Shown: in pieces, positions 1-9,158 of the stretch
How positions within the stretch are numbered: the stretch's first letter is position 1
Layout: each line of letters starts with the position of its first letter
Program-made: the position numbers and the translations under genes
Assembly: GCA_017893485.1 (NCBI GenBank)
Contig: CM030363.1
Span: 115,854,004-115,918,003 of the forward strand
Direction of reading: 5' to 3'
Length of the DNA: 64,000 nt
Source: Hemerocallis citrina
Taxonomy: Eukaryota; Streptophyta; Magnoliopsida; Asparagales; Asphodelaceae
Notes under the pieces: generated by a model
Seen by the model: only the letters and a program-made list of their open reading frames with translations
Told to the model about the DNA's origin: nothing
Databases searched by the model: none

Positions 1-590
1 CATCTTGTTGACTCCAAATAATGATCTCAACACCTTGCTTTTCGCACGAGCTCCATCAACAACTTGTTGCCTCCAAACAGTGATTACGTCACCCCACTCC
101 TTGCTCGAGTCCTTACAATGACCCCTCATCTTCGTGCAATAGGCACTCCATCCAAAACTGGCCTAAAATTGTCTCTTCAAAACTTGCTTGACGCAAACAA
201 CAAGTTCCAGCTCAGTCAAAGAGCTATCTCGCTAAAACTTGCTTGGTGCAAATGGCAAGTTCAGCATAAACTCCATCTCAGAGTTCCTCCACAAACTTGC
301 TAGGAACAAACAACAAGCTCTACATCAACTCAGTCAAAGGTCCAACTCCATCACAGAGTTCTCTACCAACTTGTCGGGATCAACCGACAATTTCTACATC
401 AACTACGTCTCAGAGTTGCCTTTATAAACTTGCTGGGCGCAAATGGCAAGTTCGAACGTCCGACCCTGTCAAAGAATTCACAGTTAACTTGTTGGGCGTA
501 AACAGCAAGCTTTATGTTCAACTCCATCCTAGGATCGACTTAAACAAACTTGGTGGGACCAAACAGCAAGTCTGCAACAGCTCATATAGG
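1..590 (+). repeat. Hairpin-unit minisatellite (type II units, then type I units)
   Basis: About ten diverged units of roughly 50-60 bp. Each has a short dyad around a 6-8 nt loop, for example AACTTG(N)CAAGTT forms near 187-210, 297-325, 374-395 and 433-460. The first two units (about 1-130) are the reverse complement of the 30750-31440 type and the rest are the 29290-30700 type. The unit near 377 has a changed but still complementary inner stem, TTGTCGG with CCGACAA. Confidence 0.75.
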
Positions 591-940
591 TCATCTATAT
601 ATATACACAAGATCCCGCGATCAAAGCGCTCAGCTCCCACACCGACGGAACACTTGTCCCACAGCAAAATGCTCGATCAAAAAAACAAGTGAATAATACA
701 ACACTTGGTCGACGAAAAAGTGGTTCACCAAAATGAACAACGAGATATTTGATCGACAAGTACAATAAGCAATGACTCAACAAAAGAGCATTTCAACGAG
801 GAAAAATCGTTCAACAAACACTCGGAGAGCAAAAAATATCCAAACTACACTCGACAGAACGAGTCGATAAGCACGAGAAGCCGTGATTTACAAAAAATAT
901 TCTATTCATCCATAGATCGAAGGTTATGAAGCAAAAAACT

Positions 941-943
941 CGG

Positions 944-994
<51 letters not shown>
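941..994. repeat. (AC)n microsatellite
   Basis: About 27 uninterrupted AC units, flowing into ATATATATAGG. The long frames on both strands here are products of the repeat. Confidence 0.95.
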
Positions 995-1003
<9 letters not shown>

Positions 1004-1054
1004 GGAAAATACAAGTCCCCTATATATAGGTGCCTCATACAGGGCCCCTATATA

Positions 1055-1197
1055 TATATGTACAATTATATGCAAATCCATGTCCAAAAAACCCAAATAA
1101 AACCCAAAAGTGTGTACACAGCCAAACGGGTTCATGGGTTTAGATTCGCACCCGCAAACAAGAATAAAAAGAGGAAGAAAAGAAGAGAGTGGCTATG

Positions 1198-1247
<50 letters not shown>

Positions 1248-1382
1248 TGTACAATTATATGCAAATCCAAGGTCAAAAAACCCAAATAAAACCCATAAGT
1301 GTGTACACAACCAAACGGGTTCATGGGTTTAGATTCGCACCCGCAAACAAGAACAAAACGAGGAAGAAAAGAAGAGAGTGGC
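1055..1382 (+). repeat. Tandem duplication of a 139-bp unit split by a (TA)n tract
   Basis: 1055-1193 and 1244-1382 are near-identical direct copies offset by 189 bp. They start with ATATGTACAATTATATGC and end with AAGAGAGTGGCT. A (TA)n tract at about 1198-1240 separates them. The region is part of the Tat 3' UTR fragment. Confidence 0.9.
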
Positions 1383-1659
1383 TTCAGATCGGGTTGGGAT
1401 TCCAAACTGAACCCGCAAACAAGATCCAAAAGAAGAATAGAGTAAACGGGTAAGGGTTTCGAACTCGCTAACCAAATCGGAACTCCTTAAACCTTCTTCT
1501 TCTTCATCCTTTTCAAAAGAAGCGAACTCCAAAAAACCCAAACCACGTCGCTCAACCAAACCACCACCTCCGTATCTCGAACGCAGCTCCACTCTGCCAA
1601 GCACCAGCTCGTTGCCACGCTCGCCCAATACAGAGCTCGACCAAGCTTCAAAAACCTAA

Positions 1660-1828
1660 GAAAAGGTTAAGTTCATAGCTCGGTGAAGTCGAGGCTCCAT
1701 AGCTCGGCCAAAGCTTCTTATTGATCGTACCGTCCATAGCTCGGTCAAGCTCAGCCTCCATAGCTCGACCAAAACGCGAAGCTCATAGCTCGGCCAAATC
1801 GCAACTTCCGTAGTTCGGCGAGTTCGAC
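1660..1828 (+). repeat. CATAGCTCGG short tandem repeats, left of solo LTR A
   Basis: Irregular units of about 28-40 bp containing CCATAGCTCGGCCAAA. The same run resumes at 6942-7160 across solo LTR A, which shows the LTR inserted into the array. Related TAGCTCGG motifs occur beside the 3' LTR of Tat element E (41580-41960) and as CGAGCTAC at 8876-9158, so this is probably the pre-LTR end of the Tat 3' UTR. Confidence 0.75.
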
Positions 1829-2087
1829 TGTAACCCCCATTTTCACAAATACATATTTTGTGGATATTTTCTGTATTTCAAATTTTTATAAATTCATTAT
1901 TTGTTAAATTCGATTTGGATTTTTTATTAAATTATTTTCTAATAAAAAATTTTATTTTTCGAATAATGGTGTATTTTAATTTAATTTTCTATTCCTAATT
2001 GCTCGACTATTTATATTTGAGCCTAATTCATATTTGGATTATTTTAATAAAATTGTTAAACTCAATTCCTATTTGTTATATAATCTT

Positions 2088-2170
2088 GTTATTACTATTA
2101 TTATTATTGTTATCATTATTATTATTATTTTTGTTATCATTATTATTGTTGTTATTATTATTACTCTTGA
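2088..2170. repeat. Imperfect (ATT)n microsatellite in LTR A
   Basis: Run of TTATTA and TTGTTA triplets. A comparable perfect (ATT)n tract sits at the matching place in LTR C (33244-33314), so it is an inherited feature of this LTR family. Confidence 0.85.
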
Positions 2171-4496
2171 TTGATTCTTAAAAAAAAACAATTTCTATTT
2201 AATGATTGTATTTCAAATAAATTTCTATAATGTAATACTAATTATATTTTGTTATAAATCAAATTTTATTGGATATTTTACTTTCCTATTGGATCTTTAG
2301 CCCAAACCCTATTATTTTCCTATTGGATCTCAAACCCTGTTAACCCGCAACCCTATATCCTAATAACACCTCTATGTACTAATTTTTTTTTCATTAACCC
2401 TAATTATCATCATTATCATCTAATCCCACTCTTTCTATCCCCCACCGCCTTCTTCCCTCTCCTCTGTTTCCCTTCAAACCCATCCAGCTCAACCTTCATC
2501 ATCCCGGTCACCCTCCAACCTCGTCGCCACCTCTCACCACCGCAACCACCCTTCATCTCATCGTCATCCCTCATCCTCACCGCCAACCACATTCGACCAA
2601 CACCCTCCAAAACTCACTATCTCCACCATCCTTCCCCTTCCCTTGTTCTCCTCCTCGAAACAGAGCACACCCACCTGAAGCCCCCTGTGCACCGCCGACC
2701 ATCGCCAGAGCTCTCCCCTGCTTAGTCGACGACCACCCTTGTCCCAGTCGCCGTGCACAGCCGACCACCGAGCATTAAACCCTCGAGCAGCTATTCGCTG
2801 TTGAGGAGGGGAAGGTTGTTGTTTGCCATTTTATGGAGGAACAGTATGATTCGCTGTTTGGTGTTTGGTGGAGAATAGGAGTTTCTGCTGTGTGCTCTTT
2901 GTACATAGTTTGCACATGCTTCTGTACGTGTGTTGATTCGTGGTTCGTCGCCTGGGATCCTTATCCCGTTATTCCATTATATTCGAATTTACCGTCATTA
3001 AGGCAAGTCTCCCTTGAACTAGTATTATTATTTCCTTGTTCAAGAATTTTTTCGATCCCCGCAAGTAGATCATCTTCAATTATCATATTATACTATTCAT
3101 CTTTCGTTGAGTATATTGAGGGTTTACACAAGCTAACCCAAAATATTCTCGACTTCGTGCCAATATCTTCGACTCAAGCCCTAGTCCCTATTGCACATTC
3201 ATATGCACGTTATGAAAACAAGTAAATCCATGTTATAGAATTCTCTGATGACTAAAATATTGCCGATTAAATATTATTTCCATGAATTAATTGCCTTGAT
3301 TGTAAATTGCATTGTGAATCTTTAAATTTCATGCTAGTAGCCAAATAGAACTTTTATTAATTAATTATCATGAATTATATGCCTGTATGATGAAATTCTT
3401 GTCTAATCATGCTGAATTATTTTCTGGCCTGCTGTTTACTTCTTTTTGTATCAGAATTTTGAATTCGTTGCTATAGTAATTTGAAAGAACTTTGTGAATA
3501 TGAATTGTAGCCCCGTGAGTCTACTTTCCAGAACTTTTGACATAATTGAATTTGAGTTATAATCTGTGAGATATCTTCCTTTTAGTACTTCTGGGTCTGG
3601 ATTTCTAGATTCACAATGTCATGCGTATCACCCTGATTTATTAGTAAAAAGAACATGTTAAAAGTAAGATAAAAGTATGAAATTAATTTGACTGACACTA
3701 GAAATGTGTAGGAATCACCCTGAATTTTTGTAGGTTTAATTGATGAGTTTTCTTACCTGAAACATATATGTGAACACAATCTATAACCTGCTCCCTGAAC
3801 ATGAAATCTGAAAAGAATATGAATTTCGATCAAGTTTCTGTTATATTTATATGTCGTGTGTATATTCGCTGGAACCGGCAGAGAGTCTAGTTTCTAGAAC
3901 TTTTGACGGATGCAAATTTGCTTTTCTGTCGCAGCGAGAATATATGTTTTTGTACAGTAACTTCCTGCTGCCCAGATTGTATAAATTGTGTTGATTTAAT
4001 ATATATGCTTCTTGATTTCTCTGTAATGAGTAGAACTAGTTACACCTAGAATGATACAACCTTGACACCTTCTTGCATGCTCACATAGGCTGAAATAAAA
4101 TATTAACAAGCCGGGGTATCATGGGTTGACTTGGTAGTGAACAATGGGGACTGTACTCGGTGGGGCCCTTTGTGTTTTCATGCTTATTGTCGTGGAAGGT
4201 GGAGAGTCATGTGTTAATCGTGTCATCATGTAATCGTGCTATCATGTTATCATGCTATCGTGTTATCGTGTTATCGTGTTACCCGAGTTCATGATCCGTG
4301 AATGTATCATCACAGTATAAAACGTTCACTTGTTTGCTTGCGCCGAGCCTGTGGAATGGGACACAGTAGTACGTGTACTAGATAGGTTAATAAAATGAAT
4401 AACAACCTGTACTTGACATTTCATGCTTTATCCCGTATACTATCATCAATATTGATCTTGAATTGAAATAATTAATTATTGCATAACTAAACATAG

Positions 4497-4903
4497 TGTA
4501 ACGCCCCTGCCCCAGCTCAGACAATTTGTACAATTTATTAGACAGATTATTTATAGTATAGTACAACTTCCCACCATAGGCTGCCTCTCAAAAGGTGGTT
4601 AACTGAATTGGTGACTCTTGATCATAGGTTATATTATTTATTATTAATTATTCTTGTGTGATTTCCGATGTGGGACAAATCCCACACTCAATCTCCTCTT
4701 TCTCCCGTGACACACAAAGCCCAAACGTAGGCCCCATGTTCCACATTAGAGAAGAGGAGATAGCATAAATGCCTTTCAATGCAAACTGAGTGGGACCCCC
4801 TCTTGCTAACGTCAAGATGACGTCGGCCTCAACCAACACAACCCTCTACTGTGTTACTCAACCAGGCCCCCCTATTTACAATAATTATAATCATGCCATC
4901 AAC

Positions 4904-4971
<68 letters not shown>

Positions 4972-5486
4972 AAATAAAACACAAAGAAAGCTATCAAGTG
5001 GCTCACTTTCAAACCCCAAAATTAAAATTTTTTCTCCCAAAACAAAAAAAAACTCATTACTTTATTACTCTTTTTCTTCTCTCTTCACTTTTTCATATTT
5101 CTCTCTTTCTCTTTCTCCCTCTCTCTCTCCCATTCTTTCTTTATTTACTTAGAAATTTAGATTTTAAGATTTCATGTTTGTAAAATTTTCAGAATTTTTA
5201 TGCTTTTTTTATTGTACATATTATATTGAATATAGCAAATATCTCTTCAATAGTTAAATTTCATCATTTTCCACCCTTAAAGTTCCAAATAGTTGGATTT
5301 TACACCCTCATTTATAATTATTTTTCAACATATACTAATATAAACATGGACTTTTATTTACAACTAATTATTGTCATACTATTCAAACTTGAACTACATA
5401 ATTGTTGTTTTACTGTTTACATGGCTTTTCGTGTGTTGTATCGTTCCGAAGACGTGCCGTACGCACGTGCCCACGAGCAAATCTGG

Positions 5487-5517
<31 letters not shown>

Positions 5518-5532
5518 TTACGGGGTTTTACA
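4497..5532 (-). repeat. 3' LTR of F (left copy), split by Helitron 1
   Basis: Read on the minus strand it starts TGTAAAACCCCG (5532 leftwards) and ends GGGGCGTTACA at 4497. A (TA)n tract inside the LTR (about 4906-4966 and 5487-5510) received the Helitron. Without the Helitron the LTR is about 510 bp. Confidence 0.7.
4965..5486 (+). mobile_element. Non-autonomous Helitron 1
   Basis: The 3' end has a hairpin with a 6-bp stem (ACGTGC at 5452, GCACGT at 5463), then 14 nt, then CTGG followed by T (5483-5487). This is the CTRR-T terminus with upstream hairpin that defines Helitrons. It matches Helitron 2 (27987-29004, opposite strand) over most of its length, for example the block at 5226-5400. 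The 5' end lies in a (TA)n tract. I could not see the usual TC start, so that boundary is approximate. No coding capacity for a Rep/helicase. Confidence 0.65.
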
Positions 5533-5546
5533 TACACCCCCCTTCA
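5533..5546 (-). promoter_or_regulatory. Polypurine tract of F
   Basis: On the minus strand GAAGGGGGGTGTA directly precedes the TGTAAAACC start of the 3' LTR, as expected for the plus-strand primer of an LTR retrotransposon. Confidence 0.7.
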
Positions 5547-5878
5547 GAAATCAGCGTCCTCACTGAGTACGGGGCATGCACAATCTAGTGTAGGATCTAC
5601 TTTCTAGCCGATGTGGAGCATCTACTCTTTCTATCTGCCCCATTAATCATGATCCCAGAATCCACCACCCGATCAATCATAATCCCTGATTTTAATTAAG
5701 CTTCCCTACTATCCGCCCAACTAATCATGATCCCAGAATCCACTTCCCGATCAATCACAATCCCAGATTTAATTGAGGGCTCACCACAGTCCCAAAATCC
5801 ACCGTCCGACTGGGTCTATAGTCTCGGAATCCACCGTCCGACTATATAAACATGCCCCACACTCGGTGTCTAAAGTCG
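5547..5878 (-). other. Internal region of TRIM-like F, non-coding
   Basis: Contains imperfect direct repeats of a 50-60 bp motif including AATCATGATCCCAGAATCC (5646 and 5727) and CCACCGTCCGACT (5800 and 5832). No reading frame resembles gag or pol. It probably depended on proteins supplied by other elements. Confidence 0.6.
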
Positions 5879-5890
5879 GCTCTGATACCA
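5879..5890 (-). promoter_or_regulatory. Primer-binding site of F (tRNA-iMet type)
   Basis: Minus-strand TGGTATCAGAGC, two bases inside the end of the right-hand (5') LTR. It is the same motif as the PBS of G at 19109-19120. Confidence 0.85.
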
Positions 5891-5892
5891 TT

Positions 5893-6361
5893 TGTAATGC
5901 CCTTGCCCCAGCTCAGACAATTTGTACAATTTATTAGACAAATTATTTATAGTATAGTACAACTGCCCACCATAGGCTGCTTCTCAAAAGGTGGTTAACT
6001 GGATTGGTGACTCTTGATCATAGGCTATATTATTTATTATTATTTATTCTTGTTTGATTTCCGATGTGGGACAAATCCCACACTCAAGCTTCTCTTTCTC
6101 CCGTGACACACAAAGCCCAAACATGGGCCCTATATGCCACATCAACGAAGAGGAGACAACACAACTGCCTTTCAATGCAAATCGAGTGGGACCCCCTCTT
6201 GCTGACGTCATGATGACGTCTGCCTCAACCAACACAGCCCTCTGCTGCGTTACTCAACCGTCGCCCCCCGCTATTTACAATAATTACAATCATGCCATCA
6301 GCATATAAGGGTTGGTAATAATGTCAAAGGTCTATGCGTAACACCCTATAATTTCTAAAAG

Positions 6362-6430
<69 letters not shown>
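5893..6430 (-). repeat. 5' LTR of F (right copy) with inverted outer end
   Basis: Matches the left LTR from TGTAATGCCC to about GCCATCAGCATATA (6306). The rest of the LTR, plus the TSD and about 25 bp of host sequence, lies in reverse orientation up to the (TA)n tract at 6364-6430. The outer LTR sequence is recognisable as CGTAACACCCTATAATTTC on the + strand instead of its reverse complement. Confidence 0.65.
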
Positions 6431-6433
<3 letters not shown>

Positions 6434-6941
6434 CTTGACTTTGATCCCATCCTTTATTCTTGATATACCATGTTCGTATTGTTCCTTGTTTTCCACTACT
6501 TGCTGTCCATGACTTGCTCTAAGGACATTATTTTCTCTCTTTTTAGATCACGAGTTTGCAGATACTGAAGGAAACTTCCAGAAGGAATTGGTGAGAAACA
6601 ATTTTAGAAGATGGAGCTTAAGAGTCAATTGTTTGAATTATTTTATGCTATGTTTCTTTCCTTTGAGCATTGTCATTGATATTATACATTGTTTTGGGCT
6701 TTGTTGACCTGGAGTTTGTTTTTCCTAGACATTGGATATTATGTTGGATGTTATGTTTTGGATTATTTCATTATTATTGAAGTTGTTCTTTGATTCATGT
6801 GATTATTTTTTTTCTTGCGTGGTTGTGTTTGCTGTTTATATTGTTGAGTTAGACTGGTACATCTTATGGTTGATGTATAATCTTTCGCTGGGCCTTCGTT
6901 ACGTAGTCGTATTTCCGTATTATGGAAAGCGGGGCATGACA

Positions 6942-7160
6942 TCGAATATCGATAGCTCAGCAACAAGTTGAAGTTCATAGCTTGGTGAAAGCTCCATAGA
7001 TCGCCGAAGGTCCATTGCTCACCAAAAATTCTTCATAGCTCGGCCGTAGAGAGCTATCTCCATAGCTTAGCCAAAAATGAGGCTTCATGGCTCGGCAAAG
7101 AGGTAAGACGACGAAAGGGACGACTCGACGTTGTGGTAACTCAACGAGGACGAGGGCTCA
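6942..7160 (+). repeat. CATAGCTCGG short tandem repeats, right of solo LTR A
   Basis: Continuation of the array at 1660-1828, with motifs such as TTCATAGCTCGGCC. Ends near 7160, where sequence of a different character begins. Confidence 0.7.
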
Positions 7161-7349
7161 TAGCTGAAACACCTCGAATTTGTAAAATATCGAAAATACA
7201 TATTTTTATATAGGGTTTTTAACATATATGCCCCTAACAAATATGTGAATATCATGTATGCCTCTCACAAATATGTACAAAAGAAAATATAAAAGAAGAA
7301 GATAACACTAGCGAATTTTATATCAAGAAACTGACTGTTTTACTTCTGC

Positions 7350-7538
7350 ATGATGGAAAATAGAATCCAACAAATAGAAAAGGATATAGTTTTCCTCAAG
7401 AAAAATGTGGACCAAATCAATGGAGCATTTAACCAATTACAATTGCAAATATGCGAACTTCAGAGTTTATTTTACCACCACATAAGTTTAGAACACATTG
7501 AGAAAATGAGTGAAGGAAGTGAATCTATCAACCTATAA
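7350..7538 (+). pseudogene. Short coiled-coil frame in the pararetrovirus-like fragment
   Basis: A 62-codon frame rich in Q, I, L and K with heptad-like spacing (MENRIQQIEKDIVFLKKN at the start), predicted to be a coiled coil for about 40 residues. It ends at a TAA, and polar, Q/S/T-rich coding sequence seems to continue beyond it. It could be the N-terminus of a larger viral polyprotein cut by the stop, or a small separate protein. No function is assigned. Confidence 0.4.
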
Positions 7539-7599
7539 AATGCGAGTGAGATCGCAAAAATAACCACACAAAATGGAAGCTCCACATCTATACAACCAT

Positions 7600-8335
7600 C
7601 TACCTCTAATGAGAGTATGCTCATAGATCCTCCAAAATATTCAAAGAATGATATATTTTTACTATATACTGAGAAATTATGTCAGACCACCCAGGTCAAT
7701 CAATTTATCAGAATTATTTCTCAACAACATATGAACAAAGCAATTATACTCCTAGGAGCAAATCCATAGACAGTAAGAGTATTATTTTAAAGATGACTTA
7801 TTCATTGCATATATCCATTCAGAAAATGCGAAGAACTTAGCTAACTACTATGAGAAGCACATAAGTTTGCTAAAAGCTACTTTGGTCTTACAAAAGCCTC
7901 AAAAATAAATGTTCAGATATTTTCAGAAATTCCGAAATTTCTTGAAGATGACGAAGAAATCCCTGCAGAACATATCATAAAGATAGGGATGGCTACACAA
8001 ATTCTTTTTGAAGTAACTAATGTTGTACCATATAAAACTGAAGAATTTGAAAAACTAATTCTGGAAATGAGAGCTCTAAGATTTAGAACCATGTATTATG
8101 AACTATAAGATATACAAAATAGAGACAGTAACATATGGATGTACGATAGCCCAGATCCATAAAAAATAATGATCTACAGTATAGCAAATTTAAAATAGCC
8201 ACAGCCAAAGAAAGAAGTCTTTGACAGTTGGTCCCAAGTACTACAAGGGTCATGACTATGACAGAAGAGACAGTTGTTCACTACTGTAGATTGATGCGGA
8301 CAGACCCCAACACAAATGCAGACAATGCGGGAAAG
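7600..8335 (+). pseudogene. Degraded virus-like coding sequence with multiple stops and frame changes
   Basis: Successive open stretches in different frames cover about 7620-7770, 7890-8105 and 8110-8160. Stops occur near 7768 and 8107 and frame changes near 7790 and 7880. The middle stretch reads as a soluble acidic/hydrophobic domain (DDEEIPAEHIIKIGMATQ around 7948-8001). The last bases give a partial zinc-knuckle-like KCRQCGKGK near 8318-8344, lacking the second half of a CCHC motif. Such a knuckle would fit a capsid-region protein, but it could be chance. Certainly non-functional. Confidence 0.4.
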
Positions 8336-8381
8336 GAAAAGATAAAGTTGAATAAAACTTATTTCTAATGTGAGTAGAGAA

Positions 8382-8480
8382 TGATGTAAGCCATGATATA
8401 ACCATAGAAATTATTGAAAACTGATGTAAGTAGTGATGCAATCAGAACAATTATTGAAATATGATGTAAACGATGATGCA
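8382..8480 (+). promoter_or_regulatory. Three as-1-like enhancer motifs in 40-bp tandem units
   Basis: TGATGTAAG begins at 8382 and 8422 and TGATGTAAA at 8462, exactly 40 bp apart. In each, a second TGAT half-site starts 12 bp after the first (8394, 8434, 8474). The as-1 element of pararetroviral promoters has two TGACG half-sites with the same 12-bp offset. Here the C of each CpG reads T, as expected from deamination of methylated cytosine. Plant TGA-type bZIP factors bind as-1. Binding here is inferred. Confidence 0.65.
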
Positions 8481-8509
8481 TGTAAAATGAATGTAAGTTG
8501 ATCACTTAG

Positions 8510-8518
8510 TATATAAAA
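8510..8518 (+). promoter_or_regulatory. TATA box of the pararetrovirus-like promoter
   Basis: TATATAAAA followed by GG, 30 bp after the last as-1-like motif. This predicts a transcript start near 8540-8550. Confidence 0.6.
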
Positions 8519-8620
8519 GGGAATACATAAGAAGAAGAAATGGCAGACTATCTAAGAGAAGAATTCCATATAAGAAAGATTGTAAAAGAAAGAGAGCTGG
8601 TTGTAAACAAGTCTAGACGC

Positions 8621-8626
8621 AATAAA
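8621..8626 (+). terminator. Poly(A) signal AATAAA downstream of the TATA box
   Basis: AATAAA within CGCAATAAAAATC, about 75 nt after the predicted start. Pararetroviruses typically place the poly(A) signal inside a terminally redundant leader. A chance match cannot be excluded in AT-rich DNA. Confidence 0.4.
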
Positions 8627-8875
8627 AATCATCTTTCTTTTACCTCTTGTTCGAATTCAATCTAAGTTATGACTAACTAATTTATCTCTTAGGAGAGAAT
8701 TGTGTAAGGCTTTACCTGTAGGAAATGAGATAGCTTGTGGTTATTTGTTCTGAAGTGCTACTTAGTTGTTCCAGACGTATCTCTTGGATGAAGCTCTCTT
8801 GAAGAGCATAGTAGTCTTGAGATGGGAGGAACGTAAAAGGAGCACTTAAATCGGGGTCATACCAAGTATTTTACC

Positions 8876-9158
8876 TTCGCCGAGCTCGATCCTCAAGCGA
8901 ACTTCTCTCTCGGCGAGCTATGGTTTTCGTCGAACTATCGCTTTGGTCGAGCTAGGAGTCATCGTTGAGCTATTTTTTTGTCAAGCTTCTCATCTGGTAG
9001 AGCTACGCCTTAGGCGAACTTCTCTCTCTGCGAGCTATGGTCTTCGTTGAGCTACCACTTTGGTCGAGCTACGAGCCATCATCGAGCTACTTTTTAGTTG
9101 AGCTTTTCATCTGATCGAGCTACGACTTCAAGCGGACTATTTTTGTCAAGCTACTACC
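8876..9158 (-). repeat. CGAGCTAC tandem array (two ~130-bp higher-order units)
   Basis: Units built from CGAGCTAC or GAGCTA every 25-35 bp, with the larger block repeated: GGCGAACTTCTCTCTC-type strings at about 8890 and 9013. In reverse complement it resembles the CATAGCTCGGCC array at 1660-1828 and the GTAGCTCGGTTGC motifs of element E. I take it as the distal 3' UTR of Tat element B, continued after LTR A' at 27261. Confidence 0.65.

Larger units (their letters stand above)
1..1828 (+). mobile_element. Tat-type retrotransposon 3' UTR fragment, + orientation (continues at 6942-7160)
   Basis: No open frame here looks like a gene. The segment matches, in reverse complement, the 3' UTR of Tat element B at 29005-33048. 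Both have the type II hairpin array followed by the type I array, then a unique stretch (here about 590-940, there about 29010-29280) in which even the chance translations are similar. After that come AC/TA tracts, a 139-bp direct duplication and a run of CATAGCTCGGCCAAA-like short repeats. The fragment is cut by the window edge on the left and by solo LTR A on the right. Assignment to Tat rests on B, where the same arrays lie directly downstream of an integrase remnant. No LTR of this fragment was found. Confidence 0.65.
4497..6430 (-). mobile_element. TRIM-like non-autonomous LTR retrotransposon F (minus strand)
   Basis: Two direct repeats start TGTAACGCCCC (4497) and TGTAATGCCC (5893) and match for about 410 bp. 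The internal region (5533-5892) is only 360 bp and has no coding potential. At its right edge is GCTCTGATACCA, the complement of an initiator-Met-type PBS. At its left edge is a purine tract on the minus strand. That is a complete terminal-repeat-in-miniature layout read on the minus strand. The TSD is CATAG at 4492-4496. Its partner is found inverted (CTATG, 6332-6336) because the right end has been flipped (separate entry). Helitron 1 sits in the left LTR. Confidence 0.75.
1829..6941 (+). mobile_element. Solo LTR A (Ty3/Gypsy chromovirus-type LTR), interrupted by element F
   Basis: Starts TGTAACCCCCATTTTCAC and ends GGGGCATGACA. It is flanked by TCGAC (1824-1828) and TCGAA (6942-6946), a 5-bp TSD with one mismatch. 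Blocks at about 3840-3980 and 6480-6560 match LTR C and truncated LTR A'. For example, CCGGCAGAGAGTCTAG here corresponds to a similar string near 35638. No internal coding region or second LTR follows, so it is a solo LTR of about 3.2 kb net, left by recombination between the LTRs of a complete element. By its terminal sequences it reads in + orientation, like G, whose orientation is fixed by its PBS. Confidence 0.8.
7161..8870 (+). mobile_element. Pararetrovirus-like (Caulimoviridae-type) endogenous fragment, degraded
   Basis: The base composition and coding style differ from the LTR sequences on either side: A-rich on the + strand, with a short coiled-coil frame followed by several broken frames. 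These lead into a compact promoter: three as-1-like motifs, then TATATAAAA, then AATAAA 111 bp further on. In plant pararetroviruses a poly(A) signal lies shortly downstream of the transcript start in this way. I see no reverse transcriptase. The family call is inferred from promoter layout and general character, not from a recognised signature domain. 7161-7340 is AT-rich with repeated ACAAATATGT and is unassigned. Confidence 0.5.

Noticed and set aside
926..1453. 175-codon + strand frame
   Set aside because: It is kept open by the AC and TA microsatellites and the 189-bp offset duplication. The translation is repeat-derived with no domain.
2416..2768. Overlapping minus-strand frames with Gly/Glu/Arg-rich translations
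   Set aside because: They lie in the C-rich leader part of solo LTR A. Composition alone keeps them open.
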